DNA from: Azorinus chamasolen
Taxonomy: Eukaryota; Mollusca; Bivalvia; Cardiida; Solecurtidae
Direction: 5' to 3'
NCBI GenBank assembly: GCA_963576725.1
Contig: OY755252.1
Span: 24,252,655-24,316,654 of the forward strand
Length of the DNA stretch: 64,000 nt
A model generated the notes under the pieces. That model did no database searches. It saw only the letters and a list, made by a program, of their open reading frames with translations, and was not told the origin of the DNA. Below are positions 27,401-42,400 of this stretch, in pieces; the first letter of the stretch is position 1; each line of letters begins with the position of its first letter. The position numbers and the translations under genes were made by a program.

Positions 27401-30400
27401 TACGAGATATGGTGTTGTCTGTCCAACCAGTGTTTGTCCATAAATGAGATTTGATACAGTCAGTCTGTCCCTTTGACTGCCCACAGATGAGCTTTTGTAT
27501 TGACTACTCCTATGTTACACCAAATTTTCAGAAGCTTAATTTAACCTATTTCCCCATAGGCTATTTTTAGATCCAACCACTTTGAATAAATCTACCCAAA
27601 AGGAGCATTAACTAGAGAAAAGAGGAAAATTTTTGAATTGTGTAGTTTGAATCCATTGTGATAAATAGAGCTCAATTTATCACAAATATAGCTCAATTTA
27701 TCACAATGGTTTCAACAGGTGATTTTTACAGAGGCATAGAAAGGCTTATTTATGGAGGAAAGGGTTAACCCTTTCTCTGTTCTATGTTTATTTCAAATTT
27801 GAACACCTACTAAATATACATGTACAAAATAGCTATAATGAAATATGGAAGGTGGAACATTGTAGCCATTTTAGAAAATAAAAAACCAGATTTATCAAAT
27901 TCCATTAGGAAACAGAGCAGATCCTGATCAGACGGCTCCTCTAGGAGCCGTCTGATCTGGGTCTACTCTGTTTGCAGATGCGTGAAAACACGTTCATATG
28001 AGGGAAAGGGTTAATAGAAGTAATTACTGTCATGACTTCCGGTGCACTTGTAAAATTGTAATTTTTGCTGTCATGGCTTCTTGTGCACTTGCAAGATAGA
28101 AATTATTATTGTCATACATGACGTCCTGTGCATTTACAATTTCCAGTTTGATCCAACGGCAAATACTAGAGTTAGTGCTGAATCATTTTCAGAGTGCAAA
28201 GATGGGAGTTGGGTAGGATATTCATTAGCTATGCCGTACAGTTCTAGTTAATACTTTACAATAGATCAGTATTGATATTATTAATGTGATTGTTATTTAT
28301 GCGTAATATTTTATTATTTTGATTGAACCCTTTACTCCATGAATATTCATGTAAGAAGTGATGACATCAAGCATATTGGTGAAAGCAGAAAGTGTAGAAT
28401 CAGATCTGTTATAACGGAAGCATACAGGAGCATACAGGAACCTTCTGATCTGGGTCTACCCTGTTTGCAAGGTGTTGAAAGGCATATTTATCCCTTTCCC
28501 TGTTCTATGTTTATTACAAATTTCAATACCTACTGAATATTCATGGAAGAAATAGTTACAACGAAATATGAAAGGTGTAGAATATTGTAGTCACTTTAGA
28601 AAGTAAAGAAGCTTTATTTTTCAAATTGAATTAGCAAACAGAGCAGACCCTGATCTGGGTCTACTGTGTTTGCAAATGCGTGAAAACACGTTTATGACAG
28701 AAGCATACAGGAGTATACAGGAACCTTCTGATCTGGGTCTACCCTGTTTGCAAGGTGTAGAAAGGCATATTTTTGGTGTAAAGGGCTCAATCTACATTTT
28801 ACATTACACATTCTAAGTATTCAGATCTACCAACTAAATGGGTTTGTCAAGCTAAATAAGTCAGTTTGGAATAGAATTGATAACTAAATTAGACTGGCAT
28901 AGAGTAGAACCAGACCAGACAGATTGATCATGGTCTACAGTACTTGCTACTTTATTTTCATGTGAGAAAGCCTCCCAGCTGTTATGCGTTAAGTAGATGG
29001 TTCATCTTGGGTGTTCTTCTGTGCACGAAACAGTGAAATTTGTTCCGTGCACAGAATCCTCCACCTCTAATTAGCTGGATGTCGTGATATAACTGAAATA
29101 CTGTTAAATGACTCAAAACCCGATAAAAGCCAAACCAAACAGTATTTGCTAATATGTCGGTCTGATTTAAAATTATCATAATGGTCCCGAAGCAACTTAT
29201 TCAACTTTACAAACCCCTGGAGTGGAGAGATTGGGTGTCCAAATACATAAGCCTTAAGGTAGATGTGTTTTTACAGGTGAAGGTGTTGGAGGCCGCTGAT
29301 TATATAGGAGGCAGAGTACTGGATCCCAGGAACCAGATAGCAGGGACTGGCTCCCATATCCTGGCTGGTTGCTACAACAACCCCATAGCTATCTTGTGTA
29401 AACAGGTTGGCATTAATGTAGTCTTCTTTGGCTCGACAGAACTGTACCAGAAATACCCTTAACCCATTACCTCAGAGGCTATTTTTAGATCCAATAAATC
29501 TACCAAAAAGGAGCATTTACTAGAGAAAAGCAAAATTTTAGAATTGTGTAGTTTTGAAACCATGGTTTCATAAAATGACTTACAGAGGCATAGAAAGGCG
29601 TATTTATGAAGGAAAGGGTTAATCTTTGGACATATGATCTCCGTATCATGACCTCTGGGGTCTTCACCCACCTGTAATTTGCCAGATGTCATGATATGAC
29701 TGAATTGATCATTATGTCTCCCCCATATATGGGGAGACATATTGTTTTTGCCATAGTTGTATCACTTGTGTCACGTGTATCTCTGAAACCAGTAGGGCTA
29801 GAGACACCAAACTTCACAGGAATGCTCAACAGCATGAGTTGTTGTGTACTTGGGTTTTTTGAATTCTCTCCCCCTGATAATTTTGGAGTTATTGCCCCTG
29901 ATGACTTAAAATTAGAAAAACTTTGTGTCATGCTTATCTCTGAAACCGCTAGTACCAGAGTCACCAAACTAAACAGGAATGCTCACCAGTATGAGTTGTT
30001 GTGCACCTGGGGATTTTGAATTGTCTCCCCCTGATAATTGTTCTGTTATTGCCCCTGATATGAACACTTTAATTTAGACAAACTTTGTGTCGCGTGTATC
30101 TCCGAAACCAGTAGGGCTAGAGTCACCAAACTTGACAGGATTGTTCACTAGCATGAGTTGTTTTGCACCTGGGTTTTTTTAATTTTCTCTTCCTGTTAAC
30201 TTTAAAGGTTCAAATTGTTTACTGCCCCTGATGACTTAAAATTAGACAAACTTTACTTAGTGTGGTGCATATCTCTGAAACCACTAGGGCTAGAGTCACC
30301 AAACTTCACAGGAATGTTGAACACTATAAGTTGTTGTGCACCTGGGATTTTTTAATTGTCTTCCCCTGATAACTTTTGAGTTATTGCCCCTGATATGAAC

Positions 30401-33400
30401 ACTTTAATTTAGACAAACTTTGTGTTGCATGTATCTCTGAAATCAGTAGGGCTAGAGTCACCAAACTTCACAGGAATGTTGACCACTATGAGATTTTGCT
30501 GATAATTGTTGAGTTATTGCCCCTGATATGAACACTTTAATTTAGACAAACTTTGTGTCACGCGTATCTCTGAAACCAGTAGGGCTAGAGTCACCAAACG
30601 TCACAGGAATGTTGACTAGCATTTGTTGTGCACCTGGATTTTTGAATTGTCTCCCCCTGATAATTTTGGAGTTATTGCCCCATATTACTTAAAATTAGAC
30701 CCTGATAACTTTGGAGTTACAGACATTACACTTGTGTATTGGAAAGAGGATGGGAGGGGGAGACATCTGTTTTTGTGACAAAAACAAACCTCTAGTTTAT
30801 TCCCCATTTTGATAACTTTAACCCTTTCCCTGTTCTGCGTAATATGTTTATTCCAAGTTTCAGTACCTACGTAATATTCATAGACAAAATAGTTATTATA
30901 GAATATTGAAGGTGGAACATTGCAGCCATTTTAGAAAGTAAAGAAACATCTTTCAAATTCTATGGGCAAACAGAGCAGACCCTGATTGCATGAAAACATG
31001 TTTATATAAAGGAAAGGGTTAGGTGATATAAAACCCAATATAAACAATCATACTGACTCTGCAGCTTCTAGTACAGTGGAACCTGACTTAAATGGTCATC
31101 TAAAAGAGGTCTTATTATGGGTCTATAAGAAAGGTGGTAGCTTAATACAGGTCAAAAGTAATGCAGAAATCTCCTTTAGTAGCATTACTTTTGTTTTGCT
31201 CTGCATTAAGCAACCACCTGCTCTTTACACTCCTATGTTCGGTAAATTGAATGGCAACTTAGGACAGGTTCTATTTTTATACCGAAAAATTCTGTGTACA
31301 TATGCCAATATAAAAAAATCATCTAGAAAATATTCATAATGTCATTATTTCTTACATGTATATTCAACAGGGGTAGGTTAATTAGCTGCTATTTTTATGG
31401 GAATGGTTGTCCATGGCAGAAGCTGTTGAACCAGGGTCCATGCTTATAAAGCTTTTAGTTGAGTCTGAGTTTAGTTCTCAGGCTTTTGATTGGTCAGATT
31501 TGAGTTCTCAAGCTTTTGATTGGTCAGATTTGAGCCAAAGGCTCAAATCTGACCAATCAAAAGCTTGAGAACGATCTCAGACTCAACTAAAAGCTTTATA
31601 AGCATGGACCCTGATCTACATTATTCCTTAAACCCTTACATGATGAATATTCATCTAAGAAATAATGATTTTATTAGCTTGTCTGTTTTTCAAAGAAAAA
31701 AATATGAGCTATGGTTGTAACTCCAGCATCCACATTGTTGTCGTCGTCCGGAAAGTTTAATATTGGCTATTACTTCTGTTTTTATTCATGTAAATCTTAT
31801 GAAACCTCACACACCTGTTCACAGTCACAAGGGCTACAACCGAACAGACGAGCATTGGCAGCCACATTAGGTGCTCATGTGAATATTTATTAACCCTTTG
31901 CCTCATAGGCAATTTTTAGATCCTGCCTTTTTTGCCCACCAGAGCACTTTGTGCTCAGGGTGAGCTTTTGTGATCACCCGTTGTCCGTCGTCCGTCGGCG
32001 TGCGTCGTTCGTCGTCCGTCGTCAACAATTTGAACCTTTAAAAATCTTCTCCTCTGAATCTACAGGGTTCTCATCTTTCATCTTTGGCACATAGTATCAT
32101 CTTTAGGTCCTCTACAAAAGTTATATAAATTATGCCCCTGGGGTCAAAATTGGTCCCGCCCCAGGGGTGCCTTGTTTTCAATAGAAATATATAGTAAAAC
32201 TTTGAAAATCTTCTCCTCTTAAACCAGAAGGTTCTCAGCTTTCATATTTGGCACATAGCATCATGTTTTGGTCCTCTACAAAAGTTATATAAATTATGGC
32301 CCTGGGGTCAAATTTGGCCCCGCCCCAGGGTTGGGCAGTTTTCAATAGAAACAAACAGTGAAATCTTTGAAAATCTTCTTCTCTGAAACTGGAAGGCTCT
32401 CAGCTTTCATATTTGGCACAGAGCATCATGTTCAGGTCCTCTACAAAAGTTATATAAATTATGGCCTTGGGGTCAAAATTGGCCCCGCCCCAGGGGTGGG
32501 CAGTTTTCAATAGAAACAAATACATGTAGTGAAAACTTTGAAAACATTCTCCTCTGAAACTTGAAGGTTTTCAGCTTTCATATTTGGCACATAGCATCAT
32601 GTTCAGGTCCTCTACAATTTTTTTTATAAATTATGGCCCCAGGGTCAAAATTGGCCCCGCCCCAGGGGTGGGCAGTTTTCAATAGAAACAAATAGTGAAA
32701 TCATTGAATATCTTCTTCTCTGAAACTGGAAGGTTCTCAGCTTTCATATTTGGCACATAGCATCATGTTCCGGTCTTCTAAAAAAGTTATATAAATTATG
32801 GCCCTGGAGTAAAGATTGGCCCGTCCCAGGGGTAGCCAGTTTTCAATAGAAACATATAGTGAAAACTTTGAAAATCTACTCGTCTGAAACTGGAAGGTTC
32901 TCAGCTTTCATATTTGGCACATAGCATCATGTTCAGGTCCTCTACAAAAGTTATATAAATTGTGCCTCTTGGGTCAAAATTAGCCCTGCCCCAGGGCAAG
33001 CTAGTTTTCTATAGAAACATATAGTGAAAACTTTGAAAATCTTCTCCTCTGATTGTCTGGTGAGCGCTTCAGGGCCATTCTGGCCCTCTTGTTTAATAAA
33101 TCGACCGAAAAGGAGCATTTACTTGAGGAAAGGAGGTTTAAGAATTTTGTAGTGTTGAAACATTGTGATAAACAGAGCATTTGCTCCTATTTATTCTCAT
33201 GTGGTCGCTTTTAATAGGTCTTACTGTAATTGATAATGTAAGTTTGTAGTATACATTTTACTGGTATGTTGACTGCCAACAGGCTGATGTTAGCCTACAA
33301 GAACTAGATGAGAACTGCATACTGCTGGACGAGGCTGGAGAGAGAGTGGACGAGAAAGTGGACAAAAGGATGCAGTTCCACTTTGAGGCAATGCTGGACA

Positions 33401-36400
33401 ACAACAAGCAGCTGAAACATGAGCAGGAGAAAGATATGAGTCTGCTAGGTACAGTACCGATTGAAATATTATTCACTCATGTAAAAGCTTTTTATGCTCC
33501 CACTTTTGAAAGTGTCATTTGATGTTGTCTTTGCACGCCTGCCCGTCCACCTGGCTTTTCTGCGTAGAAGGGGTTGGGGTTTGACGTGTTAACTCATTAC
33601 CTCATAGGCTATTTTTAGATCCAACCTCTTTGAATAAATCTACCGAAAAGGAGCATTAACTAGCTAAAAGGAAAGTTTTAGAATTTTGTAGTTTAAAACC
33701 ATTGTGATAAATAATGCATTTGCTCCTATAGGATCAAATGCTCTATTTATCTCTATGGTTTCAACAGGTGACTTTGCAGAGGCGTCAAAAGGTGTCAGTA
33801 TGAGGGAATGGGTTAAAAGGGGTAAGATTTGTCAAAAGATTTAGGTTTTGGATTTGTCAAAAGGATGAGGTATGGATTTGTCAAGATGGGAGGGAAAAGA
33901 AATTAATGGGAAAAGCAATTTCAGCATTGAAGCAGACAACAATTTTTGCAGACAAAAATCACTAAGTGTTGAAGAGTATATATAAGTACTATCCTTTCAG
34001 ACAGATTTTTGGAGCTCCACCAGCAGTTTAAGGATGAATCTGGGATACCTTTTACTAAGGTTAGTAAACTTCTAAGCTAAACTTATGGTATAAATGACGT
34101 ATTTTCAAGTATGTCTTAGCTCTTTATCTGATAGAGGCACTTTTTTAACCCTTACAACACTGAATTTTCAAATGGACTGTTCCCAAATTCAAGCAGGTCA
34201 ATCTTTAAGTGAAAATTTAGGGATATTTCTAATCAAAATTGTAACATGACAAACAATGCAGGCCCTGATGAAAAGGTTCCTCTAGGAGCCCTCTCACCTG
34301 GGTCTGCAATGTTTGCAAAGGACATCAGTGACTGGTTCCCTACATTTTTAGGGTTAATGAATTATATCAGAATCATACAGAGAAGACTCTGATCTTATAT
34401 GAGCCATCTGAACTGGGCCTGCTGCATTTACATAAGGCATCCAAAGGAACCTCAGTCAGGCAAAGGGTTAGCATGCAAAGAATAATGAATTTAGTCTTCG
34501 CACTTCTTGAGTAAAGGGTTAAGCCATAGATATTTTACTCCACAGAGATGCCTTTTAACTCTTTCCCTGCTCTATGTTTATTACAAGTTTCAATATAACC
34601 TACTGATTATTCATGGACAAAATAGTCATAATGGAAGATGGAGCATTGTAGCCATTTTAGAATGTAAAGAAACAGATCTATCAAATTCAATTAGCAAATA
34701 GAGCAGACTGTGATCAGATGGTTCCTATAGGAGCCGTCTGATCTGGGTCTACTCTGTTTGCAAATGTGTCAAAACATGTTTATATGATGGAAAGTGTTTA
34801 GACAGGTTCTACTGTATTTATTTAATGTTTGCAAGTTTGTTGTAATTTGTGATAACATATGCAGACGGTTGGATTCAGTTAACCTTTTCCCTGAGGCAAA
34901 CTCTTTCTCATGCCCTTGTAAACAAGAGTAGAGTCAGATTAGATGGAGTCATTTGATCAGGGTCTGTTCTGTTTGTTAATGTTTATGAAATTATAATAAA
35001 TCCTACTACTATTTCTACTAATACTAAACACATTCTGTGGTATACATGTATATGCCAGTACAGTAAAACCCCGCTAATGCGACCACCAAAAAGGGGCATA
35101 ATTCTGGGTGGCAGAGGCAGGTGGTTGCTTAATGCAGTACAAAAGTTATGCAGAAAGCTCCTGTAGGAGCTTTCTGCATAACTTTTGTGCTGCATTAAGC
35201 AACCACCTGCTTTAGACGACACCAGTGGCTGTTTATTAAGTGGTCGCATTAGCGGGGTTTCACTGTATTTCTTATATGAAAGGGGTTAAGAGGCCAAGAC
35301 ACTTGGCATCATATCAGGATTGAATCTGTTGACCTTTTTTAACCCTTTCCCAGTTCTATGTTTATTCCAAATTCCAATACCTAATGAATATTAATGGACA
35401 AAATAGTTATAAATGAAGTATGGAAGGTGGAACAATGTAGCCATTTTAGAAAGTAAAGAAACAGATCTTTCAAATCCATTAGCAAACAGCAGACCCTGAT
35501 CAGAAGGCTACTATAGTGCCATAATAATATAAAAGCACATGAACACAGGAAATATTGAAAATGGCAGAAACTGTAGAATCATAACTAGTGTACCATAAGC
35601 AAACAGAGCAGACCTTGGTCAGGCAGATCCTACAGGAGAGGTCTAACCTGGGTCTGCTCTGTTGGCAAATTCGCAATTAACTCTTTCCCTCATATAAACG
35701 CGTTTTCACGCATTTGCAAACAGAGTAGACCCAGATCAGACGGCTCCTAGAGGAGCCGTCTGATCAGGGTCTGCTCTGTTTGCTAATAGAATTTGATAAA
35801 TCTGTTTCTTTGCTTTCTAAAATGTCTATACTATTCCACCTTCAATATTTCTTTATAACTATTTTGTTAATGAATATTCAGTTAGTGTTGAAATATGGCC
35901 TAAATATAGAACAGGGAACCAGGGTTAAGGGTTAAAAGAGCAACAGATAAATGTGCATACTCAAATACGAAAATCGTCCTTTCTGATGCAAACCCTATGT
36001 TATGACCATTCTTTAGAATCGTCTCTAATGTTTGATTGAGAAATAAAGAAGTAATTCTTGAATATGTTTTAACCCTTTCCTCCATAAATACGCCTTTCTA
36101 TGCCTCTTTAAAAGTCAATTTTTGAAACCATTGTGATAAATAGAGCATTTGCTCCATAGGAGCAAATGCTCTATTTATCACAATGGTTTCTAAACTACAC
36201 AAACCTAAAATGTTCCTTTCCTTTAGTAAATGCTCCTTTTCGGTAGAATTATGTCTCCCCCCATATATGGGGGAGACATATTGTTTTCGTGAGAGTTGTC
36301 TGTCTGTCCATCTGTCCGTCTGTCTGTCTGTCCGTCACACTTTTTGTCCGGACGATAACTTCAATATGCCTGATGCCAGTTGATTGAAACTTCATATATG

Positions 36401-39400
36401 GAAAGAACATAATGAGAGGAAGTGTCATGCACAAGGTCCATAACTCTGGCTTCACTAATATTGGAGTTATTGCCCTTTGTAAAAAAAAATTCACACTTTT
36501 TTGTCCGGACGATAACTTCTATATGGCTCATGCCATTGGATTGAAACTTCATATATGGAAAGATCATGACGAGAGGAAGTGTCATGCACAAGGTCCATAA
36601 CTCTGTCTTCACTAATATTGGAGTTATTGCCCTTTGTAAAAAATATCATAATTTTTTGTCCGGACAATAACTTCAATATGCCTGATGCCAGTTGATTGAA
36701 ACTTCATATATGGAAAGAGCATAATGAGAGGAAGTGTCATGCAGAAGGTACATAACTCTGGCTTCACTAATATAGGAGTTATTGCCCTTTGTAAAAAAAA
36801 TCACACTTTTTTGTCCGGACGATAACTTCTATATGGCTCATGCCATTGGATTGAAACTTCATATATGGAAAGATCATAACAAGAGGAAGTGTAATGCACA
36901 AGGTCCATAACTCTGGCTTCACTAATATTGGAGTTATTGCCCTTTGTAAAAAAATCACAATTTTTTGTCCGGATGATTACTCCTATGTGACACATGGCAT
37001 TGGAGTGAAACTTCATACATGGAACGATCATGATAAGAGAAAGTGTCATGCATAAGATCCTTAACTCGAGCTTAAATAAATTTAGAGTTATTGCCCCTGG
37101 TACATTTGTTTAATTCTTTCTTGTCCGAACGATAACTCCTACATGGCTCTTGCCATCGTATTGAAACTTCATACATGGAAAGAGCATGATGAGAGAAAGT
37201 GTCATGAACAAGGGCCATAATTCTGGCTTCAATACTTTTGGAGTTATTGCCCTTTGTTACATTTTTTAGCCGATCAATAACTCCTGTTCGACTGATGCTA
37301 TTGGAATGACATTTTATTTTTGGAAAGATCATGATGAAAGTAAGTGTCATGCACAAGGGCCATAAATCTGGTATCAGTATTTTTGGAGTTATTAGCTGTT
37401 ATCATTTTCTTCTTGAAAAATGTAGTGTGGAAAACGCATAATGAGGGGAAGTATCATTCATCAAGACCATAACATTTTTAGTGATTTCCCTTTACATATT
37501 GTTTTTATTAGAGGGGAGACATCCGTTTTTGTGACAAAAACCTCTAGTTATTTAAAGAGATTGGGTCTAAAAATAGCCTATGGAGGAATGGGTTAATTTA
37601 CAAATCTTATCTGGACCTCTGCTTTCAACATGATCCACACTTTTGATATGACTTGTCTCATTTTGACAGCTGGAGGAGAGCATTCTACAGTTCTACATCA
37701 GTAACCTAGAGTATGCTTGTGGCAGCAGTCTCAAGAACATATCTGCCAGGCATTGGGACCAGAATGATGACCACCCACACTTCCTCGGGCCACCGGCTCT
37801 CATATCAGATGGGTTTAGCACAATACTAGACAGTCTATCCAAGGACATCGATATTGTGAAAAAGTCAGAAGTGAGTCGCAAGTACAGTTAAACAGTTGAA
37901 TTTCGATATCTCAAACTCGGATAACTTGAACATTGGGTTATCTCGAAGTAAAAGTTCGGTCTTTCCAAAATTTATAATACAGAATTGTTCTAAAATGTAT
38001 CACTAGGCATACCTAGAAACACAGGCAACAGCTTAATGCAGGTCCAAAGTAATTAGATTAATGTAATTTGTATAATCAATGAAGTTTGAGATATTGAAGT
38101 TCAACATTATCCCTTTCCTCCATAAATACGCCTTTCTACCCCTCTGAAAAAGTCACTTTTTGAAACCATTGTGATGGAGCAAATGCTCTATTTATCACAA
38201 TGGTTTCAGAACTACAAAATTCTAATATGTTCCTTTTCTCTAGTTAATGTTCCTTTTCGGTAGATTTATTCAAAGAGGTTGAATCTAAAAATAGCCTTAT
38301 GAGGAAATGGGTTATATTGATATACAGTAAAACCCCGCTAATGCGACCACCAAAAACGGGCAGAATTCTGGGTGGCAGAGGCAGGTGGTGGCTTAATGCA
38401 GGACGAAAGTTATGCAGAAAGCTCCTATAGGAGCTTTCTGCATAACTTTCATCCTGCATTAAGCAACCACCTGCTTTAGACGACATCAGTGGCTGTTTAT
38501 TAAGTGGTCGCATTAGCGGGGTTTCACTGTACATGTACTCCTCTCATGCTAAGCATGACCAGGTTGTCATTGGAAAACATCTTGTATCCAGTCGAGATGC
38601 AAAGTAACTTTGAGTCCCATTAGGATCCAAACTGTTTGACTTTCAGGCAGTACATGTAATTCCTCAAAAGCTTGGAATAAATTGAAAGCATGAAATATTG
38701 TACCCTAATCATTTCCATGTTGTATATTCATGTAAGAAATAATGACATTATGAATATTTATTTGCTGATTTTTAGCTCGTCTGTTTTCGTCTGTTATCTG
38801 GATCATAGGCGTTGTCTTAGTTGTAGTTATTGGCGGCGGTGGTATGCAAAACATTTAATGTAGCTAATTAATGTGGTATCAACATGAAACTTCATAGGTT
38901 GGTAGATCTCTTTGAGGAGAAGTGGACAAGCACCAAATCAGACAAGTGTTGGTGCCGCACACATCTCTTGTATATTATGCCCCCGCATTTAGGCAATGGG
39001 GCGGTTAAGTTTTTTCCTTGTCCTTATGTACGTCCGTTCTATAAATTTTCGACAAAGATTTCTTTGCTTGTGTATGCTGGAATGATTTGATATTTGGTCT
39101 AAAGCGTAATCATAGTGAGTTGTACTGTGTCTCCCCTTTTGAGGTCTGCTTCCTGTTTGCTGACACTTTGATTTAATTTTGGTGATTGTTTAAAGGCAAA
39201 AAGTTTCGTCAAAACTTTCTTCACTTTTGTATGCTGGAATGATTTGATATTTGGTCTGAAGCATAATCATAGTGAGGTGTACCATGTTTAACAATCTTCT
39301 TTCTGTTTATGGTTATATTATTAGTACAGTAAAACCTCGATTATTCGAATTTTCGGTATAGAAGAATTTAGACCCTTTTAGGCAGGTGGCTGCTTAATGC

Positions 39401-42400
39401 ATGGTGAAAGTCATGCAGAAAGCTCCTAGAGGAGCTTTCTGCATGACTTTCACCATGCATTAAGCTGCCACCTGTCTTAAAGATCGATAATAATTCGTAT
39501 TTTAGTGTTCGAATAATCGAAGTTTTACTGTAATTTGTAATTGTAGAATATGCAGAATTATCAAAATATTGGCTTATAGTAAATTATTGTATCGCCTGCA
39601 TTTCTCAATTTAGAAAAATCCTGGCAGGGGCATCCATGTCCCATGGACACATTTTCTTTTATAATGGCCATGCACACAGGGGAATTAGGAATTGGAAGAA
39701 ACTGCATCATGATGTCATTATTTCTTCTGTGAACATTAACTCTTTGCATGCTGAGTAATTTTTCGTCTGCAACAATTGTCATCTGCTTCAATTCTTAAAA
39801 TAAACTTTCTCTAATTTTTTTGCAAAAATATGGTCAAGATGACAATCAGTTTGGATCCTGATGAGACGCCGCCTCATGCGGCATCTCATCTGGATCCAAA
39901 CTGTTTGCATAGGTCCTCACGGTTCACCGCTAGCGTGCAAAGAGTTAAACAGGGAGAGGGTTAAACCCTTTACTTAACCCGTTCCCTCATATAAACGTGT
40001 TTTCACGCATCTGCAAACAGAGTAGACCCAGATCAGACGGCTCCTAGAGGAGCTGTCTGATCAGGGTCTACTCTGTTTGCTAATAGAATTTCAAAGATCT
40101 GTGTCCTTACTTTCTAAAATGGCTACAATGCTCCATGTTCCATATTTCATTATAACCTTTTCATCCATGAATATTCAGTAGGTATTGAAATTTGTAATAA
40201 ACACAGAACAGGGAAAGGGTTAATGAAAAAACGATGACTTTATGAATTATAATTAATGTTTATATCACGAAAATATTTGGAATTAGCAGAAACTGTAAAA
40301 TCAGATCTATTCTATCTCATAAGCAAACGGAGCAGACCCTGCTCAGACAGCTCCAACATCTGATCTGTGTCTTCTCTCTTTATATAGGTGTTAACCTTTT
40401 CCCTCATTTAAATGCCTTTTCACGCATTTGCAAACAGAGTAGACCCACATCAGATGGCTCTCCTATAGGAGCCGTCTGATCAGGTTCTGGTCTGTTTGCT
40501 AATGGAATTTTATAGATCTGTCTGCTAATGGAATTAGATAGATATGTTTCTTTTCTTTCTAAAATGAATGCAGTGTTTCATCTTCCATATTTCATGTAAC
40601 TATTTTGTTCATGAATATTCAGTAGGTATTGAAACTTGTAATAAACATAGAATAGGGAAAGAGCTAAAAGGCATCTCTGTCGAGTAAAATATCTATGGCT
40701 TAAGCCTTTACTCCATAGATACACTTTTTAAAGCCTTAGTCAACACAAAAGACCCAGATCAGAAGGACCCTGTGGTAGCTGTCTGGTCGGGGTCTGCTGT
40801 GTTTACTGATGGAATTATATATAGACCTGATTATACAGTTTCTACCTTTGTACTCGTATGTCGTTGGAAAAATTCAGCTACAGTAAAACCCCTCTAATGC
40901 GACCACCTAAAATAGGTATAATTCTGGGTGGTGAGGGCAGGTGGTAGCTTAATGCAGGACAAAAGTAATGCAGAAAGCTCCTAGAGGAGCTTTCTGCATT
41001 ACTTTTGTCCTGCATTAAGCAACCACCTGCTGATGATGACATCCATGATTATTCATTAAGTGGTTGCATTATAGTTAGTATTTATGATCTCATTATTTCT
41101 TACATAAATGTTCATGGGGTAAAGGGTTAATTACTACTCATTTCTCGCTTCTCAGTCGTGCTAGATAAGCTGAGTTACTAAAAATAGCCGTACTAGAAAT
41201 CCTTATCTGGAACACCCCGTGACTAGTGTATTCATACGCGCGATTAGGTAAAATCAATACAAGGGAAGGACTTCTTACAGAATTATACCAACATTTATAT
41301 AGGCAACAACCTTATGAATTGAAATTAATATAAGTAATTAACACGAATATGAAATTCTATTTATCATATAAACACTTTAAAAGCCTATTTAATTAACCGA
41401 AGACGTTGTTTTGTACTCACTCAGTCATTTATATTTACGCCAAAACGTAACGTTTGTGGTTGTCATAACAAATGACGTCATTAGAGGGTTAATACACGTT
41501 TTTTCGGGCAATAACATCTGCAGTGTCCCGATGGACTGTTGTTGGCCCGAGCCCTAAGGGCTAGGGCAACAACATTCCCGAGGGACACTGCAGATGTTAT
41601 TGCCCGAAAACAAACGTGTATTAACGCTATTCTTGCATAAAACCAATTTTCTGCCCTCCTACATCAATTTAATTCTTCAAAATACAGGCAAAACAACGGC
41701 AGCAAAACTATACACTTCTTTGACACTTCGGCGATTTATGCTGTATCTGGGCCACTGTTTTCTTTTCGACGTCAATTCATGATTGTATCAATTACCGTTT
41801 ACACGGAATTTCATTCAATATGTCTATCACTAAAAACAGTTCATTGTCGGTGCTCCTGGAATTACTCACACCCCGGCGTTCACCTAGCTTAGGTCAAAAC
41901 GCTGTAGCATTCGCGTCCGTTGTTTACCTTAGGCCCGTAATAGGTATAATTAAAACCGGTCAACAACAGCGCGTGAGCACGAGAATCGCCTTGTTAATAC
42001 ATGGTCTAGCGGGACTACAACAGCACGTTTTATGTAAGAATTTGGTGTCACGCCTAAAGTTATGCTGCGGTCTGTTGCTATTAGATATGGACGTCGTATT
42101 ACGCAATGTAAAGTAGTACTTCACAAATTCGTTAATTTTCTTGGTTTTAGAGCGTATTTCAGCGAGAAAAATAATCAAGCATGGGATTTGTTAAAGCCGG
42201 GGGGTTCTATACCCTCGGTTGGTCTGTTCCTATCGGAAACTCGCTAAAGCTCGTTTCCGACTGGAACAGACCAACCTCGGGTATAGAAACCCCCGTCTTT
42301 AACAAAACCCATGCTTGATTCTATTAATCTGCAGCTCTCTACCTGGCCAGCATGTTCAGTTGCAGCTCTTGCAGCTCTCTGGCTGACATATTTAACCTGC

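Noticed and set aside
29181..29462. 93-codon frame starting at an ATG at 29181 as an independent gene
   Set aside because: The central part is KDM1B exon 9; the N-terminal part is intron before the acceptor at 29276.
41820..42247. Frames of 98 and 61 codons as a possible gene
   Set aside because: No recognisable domain, they overlap in different frames and run into a hairpin. Kept only as an open question in the findings.
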